Part shown: piece after piece, positions 22,396-34,731 of the stretch | How positions within the stretch are numbered: position 1 is the stretch's first letter | Layout: each line of letters starts with the position of its first letter | DNA from: Plantago elongata | Lineage: Eukaryota; Streptophyta; Magnoliopsida; Lamiales; Plantaginaceae | Reading direction: 5' to 3' | NCBI GenBank assembly: GCA_036897095.1 | Contig: JAYMSP010000086.1 | Coordinates: 1 to 64,000, forward strand | DNA: 64,000 bases | Notes under the pieces: model-generated | What the model was told of the DNA's origin: nothing | Seen by the model: the letters and a program-made list of their open reading frames with translations, nothing else | The model's database searches: none | Position numbers and translations under genes: made by a program

Positions 22396-25391
22396 TGTAA
22401 GAGCCGGGAATTTTATTACGTGTATCCGCAATTAATTCAGTAATAATATTATTATTTAACTGACCCTTGACTATTGACTCGACATGCGCGAATATATTCG
22501 ACCAGTAACCACGAGTCAAAATTCTGAAATTAACGGCCGGTTACGATCGCCAGTTAATTACGAATACGCGTTAAGTTATTGTTTGATATTAAAATGAATA
22601 AAATAATAATAAAAAAATAAAAAAATAAAAATTATTTATTTTAATTTTATACGGCTTTAGTTCGTCTTAAATATCGCTCGAGAGTCAATTTCGTATTTTT
22701 TCGAAATTTATTTACGAGCCGTTTGGAGTCCAGAAGAAGCCAGGTATATTTAAATGACCTATATACCCTTCACTTATCTTCTTCTTCCCCAATTCCTTCT
22801 TCTTCCCATTCAATTTCCTCCATCACCGCCACTTCCTTTTTCCATTTTCTTAACCGCGAAGCACGCCGTATTTCTTCCTCGTTAAGTAGCCGCCGCACAA
22901 AATGAGGGATATACCCCTCTTGACGCGTGGCCGAGGGATTTACGCGTGGAAGACGTGTGGCAAGGGACGGCGAGGAGGCCGGACACGCGGCAATAAACAG
23001 GAGGCCCGGCCGACTACATCGCCGCCTTCCCGCGGCTATAGATAGGCCGTACCCCTTCTTCTTTCGGCCACACCTCACCGGAGAAGAATCGAGCCACAAT
23101 AGCTCTTGCTCACTCTCGACCTCCGCCACCACACCACCACCTTTCACCGCCGCACTACCGCCTCCATTTACACCGGATTAGTGTCGTTATACGCGATCAA
23201 TTTCGGTTAGTATCCCTCTTTTTTTTCGATTATATTCGAATTAAGGAAGGAAAACTGAGTAGTGATTACTTGTAGTTTCTTTTTTTGCCAACCACCCCGT
23301 CGCCACTGCACAGCCACCACCCGCCTATTCGCTTTTGTCTCGCACGATCAATCTCTCCAGTTAGTGCCATTTTACTCGATTATATTAGAATTTTGGGGTG
23401 GAAAATTTAATTATTAAACTGCGTTGTTGATTTTGTTTAATAGTTTCTCACTTGTCTTATGCTGTGTGTATATCACCGTATACCGCGTGCTGCGCGGTGG
23501 TGTGTCTGATATAATTATAATTGTCGACTTGTCGTCGACCGTATTAAATGCATGAATTGCAATTGTGCTGTGTATTGTTGAATTGTGCGACTATGCGTAG
23601 ATGTCGACTGTAGGCTAAGGTATAGTATACTGCTTCTTGATGGTTGCCGTCACTGTCTTGTCGGCGTGACGAGCATTGTATGTCACATATTGGCTGATGT
23701 CCGTATTGGTACTATATTGATGCTTGGTTATGGTCCCCGGAGTAGATGGTATTGATGTGGCTTGCATAGGTTGGTTCCGGTTCTAGCCGAGTTTGTGTGT
23801 ATGGAGTCGGGAAATGGTATGTGTTGTGTTGACTAAAGTGGATTATTGCCTGCCTATTTTTGTTGTCACACCGGAATCGTAATTGATGAATCTAATTATT
23901 TAGGAGTCTGGTTGAACTAGTTAGAGTGAAATGAATATATATTGGAAATGACAATTGATCTTTGTCGCTTTGTCACTCGACGTGGATTCGGATAGTGTTA
24001 GTTATCGGGGAGTCGATAGCTAATGAATTCGAAGAGTCGTGGTTGTTTTGTGATTTTCAAGTCAGAATCTAAAGGGGCAGACCGGTTAGTGTAAATGTAC
24101 GAGTTGAGTATGTTATGTGAACTGGTATTTGACTAAATAGTCAGCCTGTCATTTGAGATCTAAGTTAGCTACTTGTGCGTCTTATCTTTAGGTTTTGGGA
24201 TTGGAGATAAGCATGAAACCTGGTTATGTCAATTGGCGTGCGTCTCGTCACGTCATATGATTGTCTATTTATGCTTAAGCATAGTCGTTGGTTAATTAGC
24301 ACTACTTGATTGTTCTGGGGGAAACTGACGGGAGTCTTTTAAGTATTTGGCGCTGAAATTAAGAAATATTGCCTATTTATCAGGAATTACGAAGTTACAT
24401 AGCTTGCAAGATATCCAAGGTGAGTGATTACTGGCTTTCGGCATCCGGCCCTGGGAAATTTTCTATCTTTCATTGCCTTCAATTCCAATAATGTTCCTTC
24501 CTACTTATCTGTCTGCCTAACACTGACTTCGGCTACGCGACGACGATCAACTGACTCGATTACTTATTGCGATTACTGACTGTATTATTAGTATTGAATC
24601 ATTTAGAACCAAATTCTGATTGTAGCGTGACCCTGACTTGATATTATGTTATTCCAGTTATTTATTGATATTTCATCTTGATACTGTCCTATAAATCCGC
24701 ATGAGCTACATTGCACGAAAACTGAATTTTGAAAAGCAACCACACACTGTTTTTGAAATAACTTGGGTAACCGTCATGGTCGACTTGTTCGACAAAAATG
24801 ATAAAGCGGTCTGCAGCGCTATTCTTTCGGGCACTTGCATGCGTGTTGGACTATTCAGACGGTCCCGTTTGTGGGTTACGACGGGTCGTGCCTGTCATAA
24901 AGCGACTCAGGCGAGGTAACGCCTCGAATCTTGTTATTTGACCGATACCTGATCAGTTCGATCCAGCCCAAGACAGTTACTGTATAGTACTGTAAATCTG
25001 GCACCTTTCATGTGCTATGATCTTGACTGACTGATACCGATTTCCCCACTGTTTAAAACTGCCTAATCAGCATGTTGTGGTGGTTTGTCATCGTGTTGCA
25101 TTCATATTCATCTTCATGCATGCCTGATTATCCTCACTGAGTCTTTATGACTGACACTCTCCTTGTCCTAATAATGATTTCCCAGGTAAAGAGCACGAAG
25201 TGAGATCGGGGTAGATAGACAGACAGACTGACACTAGGCCGTGCTATTCCGCTGCTGATCTTTTAGGAGTGTGAAATGACTTGTGACTTGTAAATTAATT
25301 TTGAGGTGTGTAATAATTATGACTCTGATATATCTATGTATTTGGGAGTTCGGCATAATCCTTGACGTCCGGACCAGACCGGGGACTTACA
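22396..25391 (+). mobile_element. Solo LTR, about 3.0 kb, with 5-bp target-site duplication
   Basis: The segment starts TGTAAGAGCCGGG and ends CCGGGGACTTACA, so its ends are short inverted repeats of the TG...CA type. It is flanked by perfect 5-bp direct repeats GTATG (22391-22395 and 25392-25396). The body has no gag or pol similarity, is GC-richer than its surroundings, and has a pyrimidine-rich tract at about 22768-22800 like the transcribed leader of an LTR read on the plus strand. The start sequence does not recur inside, so this is one LTR and not a complete element. The length suggests a Ty3/gypsy lineage, but this is a guess. It is a fossil left by recombination between two LTRs; intact ends suggest moderate age. 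Confidence 0.85.
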
Positions 25392-25396
25392 GTATG
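25392..25396. repeat. Target-site duplication (right) of the solo LTR
   Basis: GTATG immediately after CTTACA; matches 22391-22395. Confidence 0.85.
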
Positions 25397-25786
25397 ACCG
25401 TCTAGATGAGTTAAATATATATCGTTTCTCATAAAAATTTGAATAAAAAAATTATTAGAAAAAATAATGATCTAGTTATTAATGAAAATAGGAGATGATA
25501 TCCATACTTTCAAAATTGGTCATTATTTGTAGAGTTTAAAAAATATAAAATTATAGCATTTGAAATATCGTCAAAATTGGTTTGTATTTGTAGAGGACCA
25601 AAAAATATAAAAATCGGTGTAACTCTTACATTCTTATTATATAAATTTTACTCTATATTATTAATTGAAAAATGAGAAACAAAATAAATAATATATATAA
25701 TAGGAAAGATGAAACCAACTTTCATAAAGCTAATTCCTACAATTTTAATCAGTATGTTGGCCAAATAGAAGGATAAGTTTGAAGTT
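25397..25786. other. AT-rich spacer with a short direct repeat
   Basis: No gene. A unit of about 70 bp is repeated twice (CAAAATTGGTCATTATTTGTAG at about 25509 and CAAAATTGGTTTGTATTTGTAG at about 25572, each followed by AAAAAATATAAAA). Confidence 0.55.
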
Positions 25787-26343
25787 TTGCCTACTACATG
25801 ACAAATTGGGTGTTGGAGGGGAAATTTTTTAAAAATATACCGTACAGTGATACACATTCATTTTATATACTGTACAATGACTATGTATCTTTTATATACT
25901 TTGCGGTGGCTACTTGTTTAGAACATATACTCCGGTCATTTTTTTTCTCCGATTTGGTGATTTATTATACGCGCTCGATACAATAACTTTGTATTTTTTT
26001 GAATTTCTCTATCTTTTTTTTATTTTTCTTTCAAAATAATTTTTGAAATTGAATCACGATATGGTATTTGTCAAACTCTTGAGATATTTTTTACGCTTAA
26101 AGAACTTCCGACGTGTGAAATATTTTCGGTGCGTGTAATAAATCACCAAGTCGAAGTAAAAAAATGACCGGAATATAACTTCTGGACAAGTAGCCATTGT
26201 AAGGTATACAAAAGATACATAGTCATATATAATGTATAAAATTGATGTATCACTCTACGGTATACTTCGAAATATTTTTAAAATATTTTTCACGCTAGAA
26301 AAGAATGTTGGGGCTATCTCCAATTTGATGGTGAGTGTAGGCG
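25787..26343. mobile_element. Fold-back MITE-like element with long terminal inverted repeats
   Basis: The left arm (about 25787-25985) and right arm (about 26110-26343) are inverted copies. Matching blocks, left then right read backward, include GCCTAC, CAAATTGG, GATACA, TGACTATGTATCTTTT, GGCTACTTGT, CCGGTCATTTTTTT and GGTGATTTATTA. The spacer of about 125 bp is AT-rich. There is no coding capacity. The long TIR style fits a Mutator-like or fold-back MITE; no clear target duplication is visible. Confidence 0.8.
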
Positions 26344-27751
26344 CTGAATTCAATTTTTCCTTTTTTAAGATATTGTGTAGTGGGCTGATTTCTATATAGT
26401 TGGGCCAAAAGAAACAGAAGAAGGTTGTAGGCTTGCAAAAATATATTGTTCCTTCAAAAATACCATTCAAACGAGAGCTTGTAATGGGCCAAAATAGAAC
26501 AACTAGTGTTAATAAAACTAGAAATGCAAAAAAAAAAAAGTTGCGGCTCGAACCTCATGAAGATAAAAGATCTAGCAGGTAGAGAAGCCCTCTCAAAAAG
26601 TGCTCTATAGTGTCGTCTTGATTTGTGTGGTGGAATTGGAGGAGGCGAGGCCATGGTTTTGGACTTCTCGTGCCCTATAGTCATGCGGATCTTCGTCAGT
26701 TTTTCGATGGGAAGGACGGTATGGATAGAAATGGGTGGAATAAGTGAGATGTGAAAATGTGCAAGACTGATTTTTCTCCATGCACGGTTCACACTTATTC
26801 TATAAAAAAAATACTCTTTCTCCCTACTATAGAAGTTGTAAATTTTCAGCATTTGAATATCCTATAGAATTGTCCACTTTCATTTCTTAAATATTTTAGC
26901 ATTAAGTATATAAACGGATGATCAAAATCAACTACTAATAAACCCCACATACTATATAGTATTATAACTCTTGTTAATTTATATGCAAGAATTAATATGT
27001 ACATCTTTTAATCATTAATTTAATTTTGTCACCAAAAATATACTCTTCACCATCTACTTTATTTTTTAATCATTAATTTAATTTTTATATAAATCTACGT
27101 GTAAATTCAACGTATGAAATTATTTAAACGGAGTAGTATATACCGCTTAGTAAAAAAGTACGTTATGACCAAGGAATTGAAGAATCAAGATAGATACCAT
27201 TGAAGTTCAACTGGTCCACAATTCGACTTCAACATAAATGACATGACATCGTGTGTTGCAGGGTATGTTCTTAAGAACATGACAAGTGTTTGGGTTTCGT
27301 GGGAGTCACACCGGAGATTCAGTGGCGTCTTTTAGCACAAAATATGGAAATTAAACAAAAGGGATCCCAATGCAGCAACGATAATCTCCAATTTTCTTCT
27401 CTACACTACACATAAATATCTCTAACCGTATCATTTCTTTCGGTTATACTGATATTTGTACTTATACTGTATTTGTTACAAAAACTTATAATACAATATG
27501 GTTTTTCCAGTAGACACATGAATGTACGCACCAAGCTTAGACAAAATGTACCCTATTAATAAATACAATAAAATTTTTATAAATAAATACTTTATAAAAA
27601 AATAAATTTCTTATAATCATAAAAATTTTTGGTCCAACTTAGAACCACTTATAAATAAGAATAAACACCATATTGTCATATTTTATTATTTTCTCTTATC
27701 TCGTCTTAAGTAACTGTACCTCCCTATAAAAATAAATGACATATTATTCAA
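26344..27751. other. AT-rich intergenic, no gene recognised
   Basis: Only chance open frames, including a 132-codon minus-strand frame at 26454-26852 with no recognisable domain. TTAATCATTAATTTAATTTT-like strings recur near 27008 and 27066. Confidence 0.5.
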
Positions 27752-28021
27752 TACTTCATCCATTCCAATTAAACCTTTCTAACACTTTATCTTCTCTTCA
27801 TTTAAGAAATTACAATAAACAAGTAGATTGTAGTGGGTACTATATTGATAAAAGTTGTAAGTGAGTAATAAAGTTAGAGAAAAATTAAATTAAGTAGGAA
27901 AGATAAATAATAAAGGATTAGTTAATATGAATACATTTTTTCATTTATAGGGTAGGAAGTTTCTAACGTAACTCAAAAAAAAGAAAGTCATGAAGTTATT
28001 AAAAAAACGGAGGGCGTAATA
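27752..28021. mobile_element. Probable Stowaway-like MITE
   Basis: The left end TACTTCATCCATTCCAATTA and the right end read backward TTACGCCCTCCGTTTTTTT resemble the Stowaway terminus CTCCCTCCGTT, with TA at both edges. The element is about 270 bp, AT-rich and non-coding. The ends are diverged from each other, so this is an old copy. Confidence 0.55.
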
Positions 28022-30027
28022 TTTATCTATATATACGATTTATTATGAAATTTAAGAACTAAAATACTTATCTAAAGTTCTTTGGATTCTTATCTAAAGT
28101 TGTTTGTTATAGTAATTTAAATTTTTTGAGTGGTGAGCCTATCTTTTAACTTCCGTGTAAGTAGTAGTTCATTTATATATGAACCTTCTTGTTGGACAAA
28201 AAACATCTCTAACTTGTCAAGTTAGTATTTAATAATTTTATTCAATAAATATAACATTTAAGTTATACACATTATATTATTATAAAAAAATATTTTTAGT
28301 ACAAGCCTCTACTTAAGAATAAACTCTCTATAGGAATATTTTTTCCGGTCCCGATGATATGATTGTATAGAGTTTTTACGGTAGATTTACAAAAACCAGA
28401 CCCAATTTTTTATCGTTATGAAAATTTTTAGGGTATATTTATTCGTGTAGTATATTAGTTATATCGATTTTAATGATAATGATATTGCGGAATTTTTAGC
28501 TACGATACAACATGTCATGTCTTTACATAATTCACATGCTTTGGTTCGTATCGATCTACATATTTTTATAGGTTATGCAGAGACTTGGCACCGATCAACT
28601 GGGAGGGGAGGCGTATAACGTATTACATGATACCAAAGGTTTAGCTTCAAATTTTGTGACCGTAAATCCAAGTGATATATTGGGCACACCTGCTTGTTTG
28701 GATTTCAGCTGAAAGTTCCGTATCACTTAGAATGATAATTAAGGATTTGTTCTTATCGCACCCATGTGGAAAGAAGAAAAGAAAAACCGGAGTAAATAAC
28801 TAGGGTTATTATCAGCCTTCCCGATAGTATGATGTTGAGTCTCACAAGAATTAACGCTTGCATTGGAGGGAGGGAGCTAGAGGCATAGATGACTCCATTA
28901 AATTATACTCCAATTTTATCCATGATAATCACCAATGTTCAAGGCATTGCCTTACCTAAACTATAGATAAACATCAACTTGATACACACAAACACCTCTA
29001 CCTAACCTAGCTAGTCTTGCTATCATGACCATACACAATCCGATCCATCGGATGCCAATTACAGATGAAGTTGAAAACACCCAAATCCATGAATAATGTA
29101 GTGAACTTATCATATGACCATGCAACTCATAAGTTGTGAATTCCAAATCGAAATTCAAAGTACCCAAAGCCATCAACTAATGTAATTAAGTTGAATACAA
29201 TTTTGATCAAAATCTTACTTATAGTATTTTATAAGTAATGCTTGAGTTTACCACGTAGCTAGAGAATGACGCACAGACATGAAACGTCATATCTCTCCAA
29301 TTCATAAACCTAAAGAAATTCCAGAATGCACTGATTACCATGTAAATCGAGTTTCGCAAACATGGGCAAATACCAAATCTCGAAGTATACATTTTTGTGC
29401 AGAGGCAATAAACTCATCATCATCATCACACACACATATATATATATATATAAAAGCTAGCTAGCTAGCAGGACAACATTAACATACAAACGTAGGCAGC
29501 CTTATGATACACACATACGTGTCGAATTGAAACCATTTCAAACAAGTCTAACAAACTAAGAGAAATCGCAGTAGAAACCATTTCAAAGTCTAACAAACTC
29601 ACAGAAATACCAGTAGTTCCATTGTGCATATATTATATCGATTGATTGATCGGCAGGAAGATAATATAGACCGCCACATACATGATCATCATTTCTCTTG
29701 GTACGTCATCTTCTCCAAAATTGCCTGACAAGGCCAAAACTCATCGTCTGATCCTTCATCTCATCCCTTTCTTTCTTCCTTTTCTACTTCTACTTTACAA
29801 CCTCCATTTTGTATGTATTTAATGCTACCTAGATCCTTCTCAGATCGATCATATTCATCATCATCATCATAAACTCTCGACAAAAAATTACATTACTATT
29901 ACTATTACTATTACTAGCTAGCTTCTTAATTGTTTATTCCAATATTCCAATAGTGTGTGTGTGTTGTGTTATATATATGCTATATTTAGCATACTGAATC
30001 TACATCGAGAAAATCAATCGATCAACT
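28022..30027. other. Upstream region of the MADS-box gene; microsatellites
   Basis: No gene is supported; the minus-strand frame at 28961-29176 looks like chance. There is a 46-bp tandem duplication (GAAACCATTTCAAA..., 29529-29615), a CA/TA run at about 29428-29452, a GCTAGCTAGCTAGC stretch at about 29457-29469 and TTACTA repeats at about 29890-29915. The last few hundred bases probably hold the promoter and leader of the gene at 30028. Confidence 0.55.
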
Positions 30028-32326
30028 ATGGGGAGAGTGAAATTACAGATCAAGAAGATTGAGAACACAACAAATAGGCAGGTCACCTTTTCTAAGAGAA
30101 GAAATGGACTAATCAAGAAAGCTTACGAGCTTTCGGTACTGTGTGATGTTGATGTCGCTCTGCTCATGTTCTCTCCTTCTGGCAGAGTTAGCATATTCTC
30201 TGGAAATCGAAGGTACCAATTCAATTCTTCAATCACGATAACCATTTTTATTTTTTTTAATGGCCTGGATTAATTTTTATACCTCTGATAAATTATATGA
30301 TTTTTTTGATTTATGTGAAGCATTGAAGAGATTATGGCACGATTTGTGAATCTACCAGAACATGAAAGAGGGAGGTATGGCTTCCTGCTGTAATTGAAAT
30401 CTTTTTTAGGTTTTGTTTTGTATGTTCTTCTGATAGATTCAATTTCATCTAAATTCTCCAACTTAAGTTCGAACTTGGAATTATTTAATTGTAGTATCAG
30501 TTTTCTAATGATTCTGATTCAATTTTTGTTCATTTGATCCATGCAACAACCAAAGGCTACAAAACCAGGAGGTAAATACAAAAATTTCAGTACCATTCTT
30601 GTTTGTAGGCTAGTGCACATTTTAGTGGCTAATCAGAGCTTACTCTCATTCTGGCAGTATCTTCAGAGGGCTCTTGGAAAGTTGAAAACTGAAACAGATC
30701 GAACTTATCAAGCTGCACCTAGGTACACAACATTTATTCCTAGATTCAAATGCTATATTAGTTTAGTTTTAATGATGATAGCGGATCGATTATATAGTAC
30801 ATGAACGGAAAATTGTTCTGACGTTAACAATTTTGTTCCGGTATTATCACTGGCCTTTCTTGTATGTGTTGCATCATAACTTCTATTTTATAACGGTTTA
30901 TTAGATTCTAGGGGTACACACATCTATCATACCTTTTTCCTTAAACGGTTTAGATGCTAGAGGCGTATAAATGTAAAAAAAAAAACTCATATGTTCTTTT
31001 GATCGATTCCTTGTAGCTATTCGGGCAACAGTCCAGGCTGCGTGCTTGATCCTCAAATAGAGGTAAGCTTCCATCATAAACCTCCAGTTGAATTTGATAA
31101 TTGATTTGAAAAGGTGCTATATTTTCCCTCCTGAATTTCATTCACGACTCTAGCTAGTTTAACACAGTTTAAACTTACACTATTCATCATGTATCTCATA
31201 TACAAAATTATGCAGGAAATTCAACAAGAACTCATCAAATGTAGATGCCAAATTGAGGAGCAAGATAAAAGACTAAGGTAAGCAATTACTTTAGCAATTT
31301 AATAAATCCCACGTCGTACACGTAAACCTGATGTGCATCCATGTATGTATATAAGGTATTTCCTCTTACATGCCATATATAGCACAAAAGCATAATCTGC
31401 TACCTTGATCTTTGTTACACGTAAAACAAATGATGTCGTTTTGTAGGATATACGAAGGTGATCTTTCTCAAATTACTACACTGTGTGAAGCTGAGTATAG
31501 GGAACATATCCTAGAAGAAAACCTCAAGCAGGTCAGGGTACGTAAGGTTAGTCATCATCCTGACGAACTTTCAGAGAGATGATCAAGATTTACGAATGAC
31601 TTGTGTATTTGTTTTCTTTTATACCAAGAGTACTGAGAAAGTCATTTGTTGTTTTCTCCAGCAAACTCTACAAGACCAATATCACTCACCCGGTGCACAA
31701 GCAATTTCGCAGGTATGCTGAACTCTTGAAGCTAATATAAAATCATAAATCAATGAAACAGCGTCATTGAATGAGATTGTAATTGCGACCCTCAAGTATC
31801 TATACGATTATATTTCAGGTGAATTTGGCATCAGATGCAACAGATATAGATGTTTTAGCTGCAAGAAATGCTGAGAATATGCTGGATTGGCTCCCACAAA
31901 GAGATCCTCAAGTCCAAATCCTGAACTTTTTGGACTCTAATGGCCTATTCCCTTTGAGGTTAATACAAAAGTAGTTCTGTCTGTTTAGTTCAAAAATTTA
32001 TGGTTAGGATCAGAGATCTCTACACCAGTTACGCATAATCTTAATTGTAAATGGTTGATTTGGGAGGTCTTATCCAAAGTTAATCATGTAACACGTATGA
32101 CTTGTGCCCTTGTAGAGATGAGCCTCAACGCATAGACAACATGATGCCACCTCAGAGTCTCCTTCATGCGGCTCCAAGTCTGAACGTCAATAATCATTTG
32201 AGTACAAGCTGCAGGAGGATTGAAGAGGATGCCCAGCGACCTGAATTTAGTCAAGTGATCGATGTCAATCTTTCACCCTGGTCAGATTTATACCCCACTG
32301 GTTCATCACCTTACTACAATTTGTAA
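30028..32326 (+). CDS. MIKC*-type MADS-box transcription factor (AGL66/AGL104-like), 10 exons
   Basis: Exons 30028-30212, 30321-30374, 30556-30571, 30658-30722, 31017-31062, 31216-31277, 31447-31546, 31662-31712, 31819-31958 and 32116-32326 join in frame to about 309 residues. Residues 1-60 are a complete MADS domain ([40 protein letters not shown]). [11 protein letters not shown] follows, a hallmark of the S-clade MIKC* group, then a coiled-coil-rich K-like region split over many short exons, as expected for MIKC*. The C-terminus ends [17 protein letters not shown]. In Arabidopsis this group (AGL65/66/94/104) acts as heterodimers in maturing pollen; male-gametophyte expression is therefore inferred. 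Exon 3 is only 16 nt, but its frame and splice sites fit. Donor choice at 31546/31547 was made on alignment with AGL104; GTACGT a few bases upstream is an alternative. Confidence 0.94.
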
Positions 32327-33126
32327 TTTGAGTCATGCAAGAGAGAGTATAAGATATAGGAGTTTCAAGTCATTAGATGGGGGTAGATTTTTAGTAGAAA
32401 TAAATCCAATAGCATGTCTCTCATATAAGCCTGTTATTGAGGTTACCTTGTACTGTAACGATTATGATTAAGCCATTTCAAATAATTTAATTACTTGTTG
32501 CAAGATGTCTTAATTCTTGATGCATGTGTGAATGTGATCTTGGAAAATAATAAATTTCACCAGGCATCTAGAACCTCCTTGACAATTACTAAAGTACATT
32601 TCATATACTTTCAAAATGTAATTTTCTTAGTAATATTTTTCCATTTAAATGAGGAGTGATTTTTTGCTTTTTAATAGAGACACTGGCAATCAATATAGGG
32701 AGTACAAAGGATACTAGTATAGAAGCATGCTAGCTCTAGATCACAAAAAGCATCAACATTTCCATAAGTTTCACGCTCAGAACGCGCTTTGCGCTTTGAG
32801 AGCTCAGAGTTTCACTTTCATACGTTTCAAGATTTCTTAGTTCTTGACAATACCTCTCTTACAAGTGTCTGGATGTATGCATTAATAAATCACATTAATG
32901 TGCAGAATAAGTTGTTTGGCATGCTTAGAAAGAACTCTACAGTAACTTTGAAAATTAAAGTGTTTGTAGCCCAGTTTGTTAGCTTAGACATGTTGATATA
33001 TTAGCTGTTAGATCCCCAAATCTTTTCTTCACATATCAAAATAACTGAAACATGTTCCACATGACATTGAACATGTACTGACTAAGGAAATCTGATAAGA
33101 TTCAGGAAAAACAGGTCTGTCATAAT
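32327..33126. other. Intergenic region between MADS gene and P450
   Basis: Contains the MADS 3' UTR and the upstream region of the P450 at 33127. AT-rich; no further gene recognised. Confidence 0.6.
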
Positions 33127-34731
33127 ATGGAGACTTTTCTGTATTGCAGTTTCCTGTTCTTATCAATCTTCTTGATTTTGAAACATACAAAAATATACAG
33201 ATCATTTAACAAACTCCCCCCTGGTCCGCTTGCCTTGCCCGTAATCGGCCACCTCCACCTTCTCAAAACCGCCCCCCATCGAGCACTCCAAGCCCTGTCG
33301 GCGAAATATGGTCCGGTTATGTTTCTTCGTTTTGGTTGCCGGCCAGTTCTCATTGTTTCGTCTCCTTCTGTCGCTGAAGAATGCTTCTCCAAAAACGATA
33401 TCATATTCGCCAATCGTCCTGACTCACTTGCAAGCAAAATACTCGGGTACAATTACACAACCATTGGATTATCTTCCTACGGTTACCATTGGAGGAATCT
33501 TCGTCGCCTGATGAACGTACAACTGTTCTCATCAGCTAGTATTCAGCGTTCCTCTGTTATACGACGAGAAGAAGTCACCTTCTTGGTGAAAAAGTTGTTC
33601 CAGTGCTCTGATAAAAAGGTGAACCTGAAATCCTTGTTCTTTGAATTGGTTTACAATGTGGCTTTTATGACATTATGCGGAAAGCGCGGACCTGATATGG
33701 AGGATATGTTCGGGCCAAAGAAGATTCTGGATATTTGTGATTTTTTTCCATTGTTAAAATGGATTGGGTTTCAAGGGATTGAGAGGAAGCTGGTAGATCT
33801 TCACAAGAACAGAGATGGTTTCTTGCAGGGCCTGGTCGATGAGGCTCGAAAACAAAAACTTGATTCTACCTCAGGTGAGGAAAAGAAGACGTATATTCAG
33901 TCGTTGTTGCTGATACAGAAAGCTGAGCCAGAGTATTATACGGATGACATCCTAAAAGGGCTAATTCTGGTTAGTATTGTTTAACTGTTCTGTTGTTTGT
34001 AATGTTCTCATGAATGCTTAAGTTACAAAATTGCTGATTGTTTGTTAAGGGCCAATTGATAAATATGTGTTCCTCATTTGTCATGTGTTTTTTGCATTGT
34101 TTTGCAGCCTCTGTTTACTGCAGGAACGCATACGATAGCAGTCACGTTGGAGTGGGCTATGTTTCTTCTTCTAAATCACCCTGACAAGCTGCGAAAGGTA
34201 AGAGAAGAAATCGACAACAATGTAAAACCTGGCATGCTCATCGACGAAATAGATCTTCACAATTTACCATATCTACGTTGTGTCATCCTTGAAACACTAA
34301 GGTTGTGTCCGGTTGGCCCAATTCTCGTACCACATTCAACGTCACAAGATTGCACGATCAAGGGGTACGACATTCCCAAGGGGACTATTGTGCTCGTGAA
34401 TGCGTGGGCAATACATAGAGATCCTTCTTTGTGGGAAGCTCCCACAACTTTCAATCCTGAAAGATTTACAAAAACAGAAGGGAACGGTGATGTGTGTAAA
34501 GTGATGACATTCGGAATGGGGAGAAGGGCATGTCCTGCTTCTGTAATGGCAATGAGGTTGATGTGTTTGGCATTGGGTAGTTTGATCCAGTGCTTTGACT
34601 GGGAGAGGGAAAGTCCAGAGTTAATGGATTTGGATCCGGAAGTGACGGGCCAAACATTGTCCAGTTTGAAGCCGTTGGAGGCCTTGTACCGACCACGTTC
34701 ATCTACATCGAATGTCTTAGCCCGACTGTAA
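33127..34731 (+). CDS. Cytochrome P450, CYP81-like, with altered I-helix and heme-loop residues
   Basis: Exons 33127-33969 and 34108-34731 give about 488 residues. There is an N-terminal membrane anchor (residues 1-20), a Pro-rich hinge LPPGPLALPVIGH, the C-helix WRNLRR (W122), ETLR (E343-R346), NPERF (about 397-401) and the heme loop [11 protein letters not shown] with Cys423. CYP81 enzymes are ER-bound monooxygenases of specialised metabolism (isoflavonoids, lignans, indole glucosinolates and others); the substrate here is unknown. Two normally conserved sites differ. The I-helix reads AGTHTIA where the family has AGTDTSA or AGTETSA, so the acidic residue is His289 and the following Ser is Ile291. 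The residue two after the heme Cys-Pro is Ala425, not Gly. The gene is otherwise full-length with canonical splice sites. Either chemistry or stability is changed, or the gene is losing function. Confidence 0.92.

Noticed and set aside
22723-23181. Open frames on both strands inside the solo LTR
   Set aside because: They lie in the GC-rich leader part of an LTR and have no recognised domain; they are not treated as genes.
26454-26852. 132-codon minus-strand frame
   Set aside because: No start context, domain or splice support; the flanking sequence is repeat-rich.
28961-29176. Minus-strand frame upstream of the MADS gene
   Set aside because: No similarity and no supporting splice signals; chance open frame.
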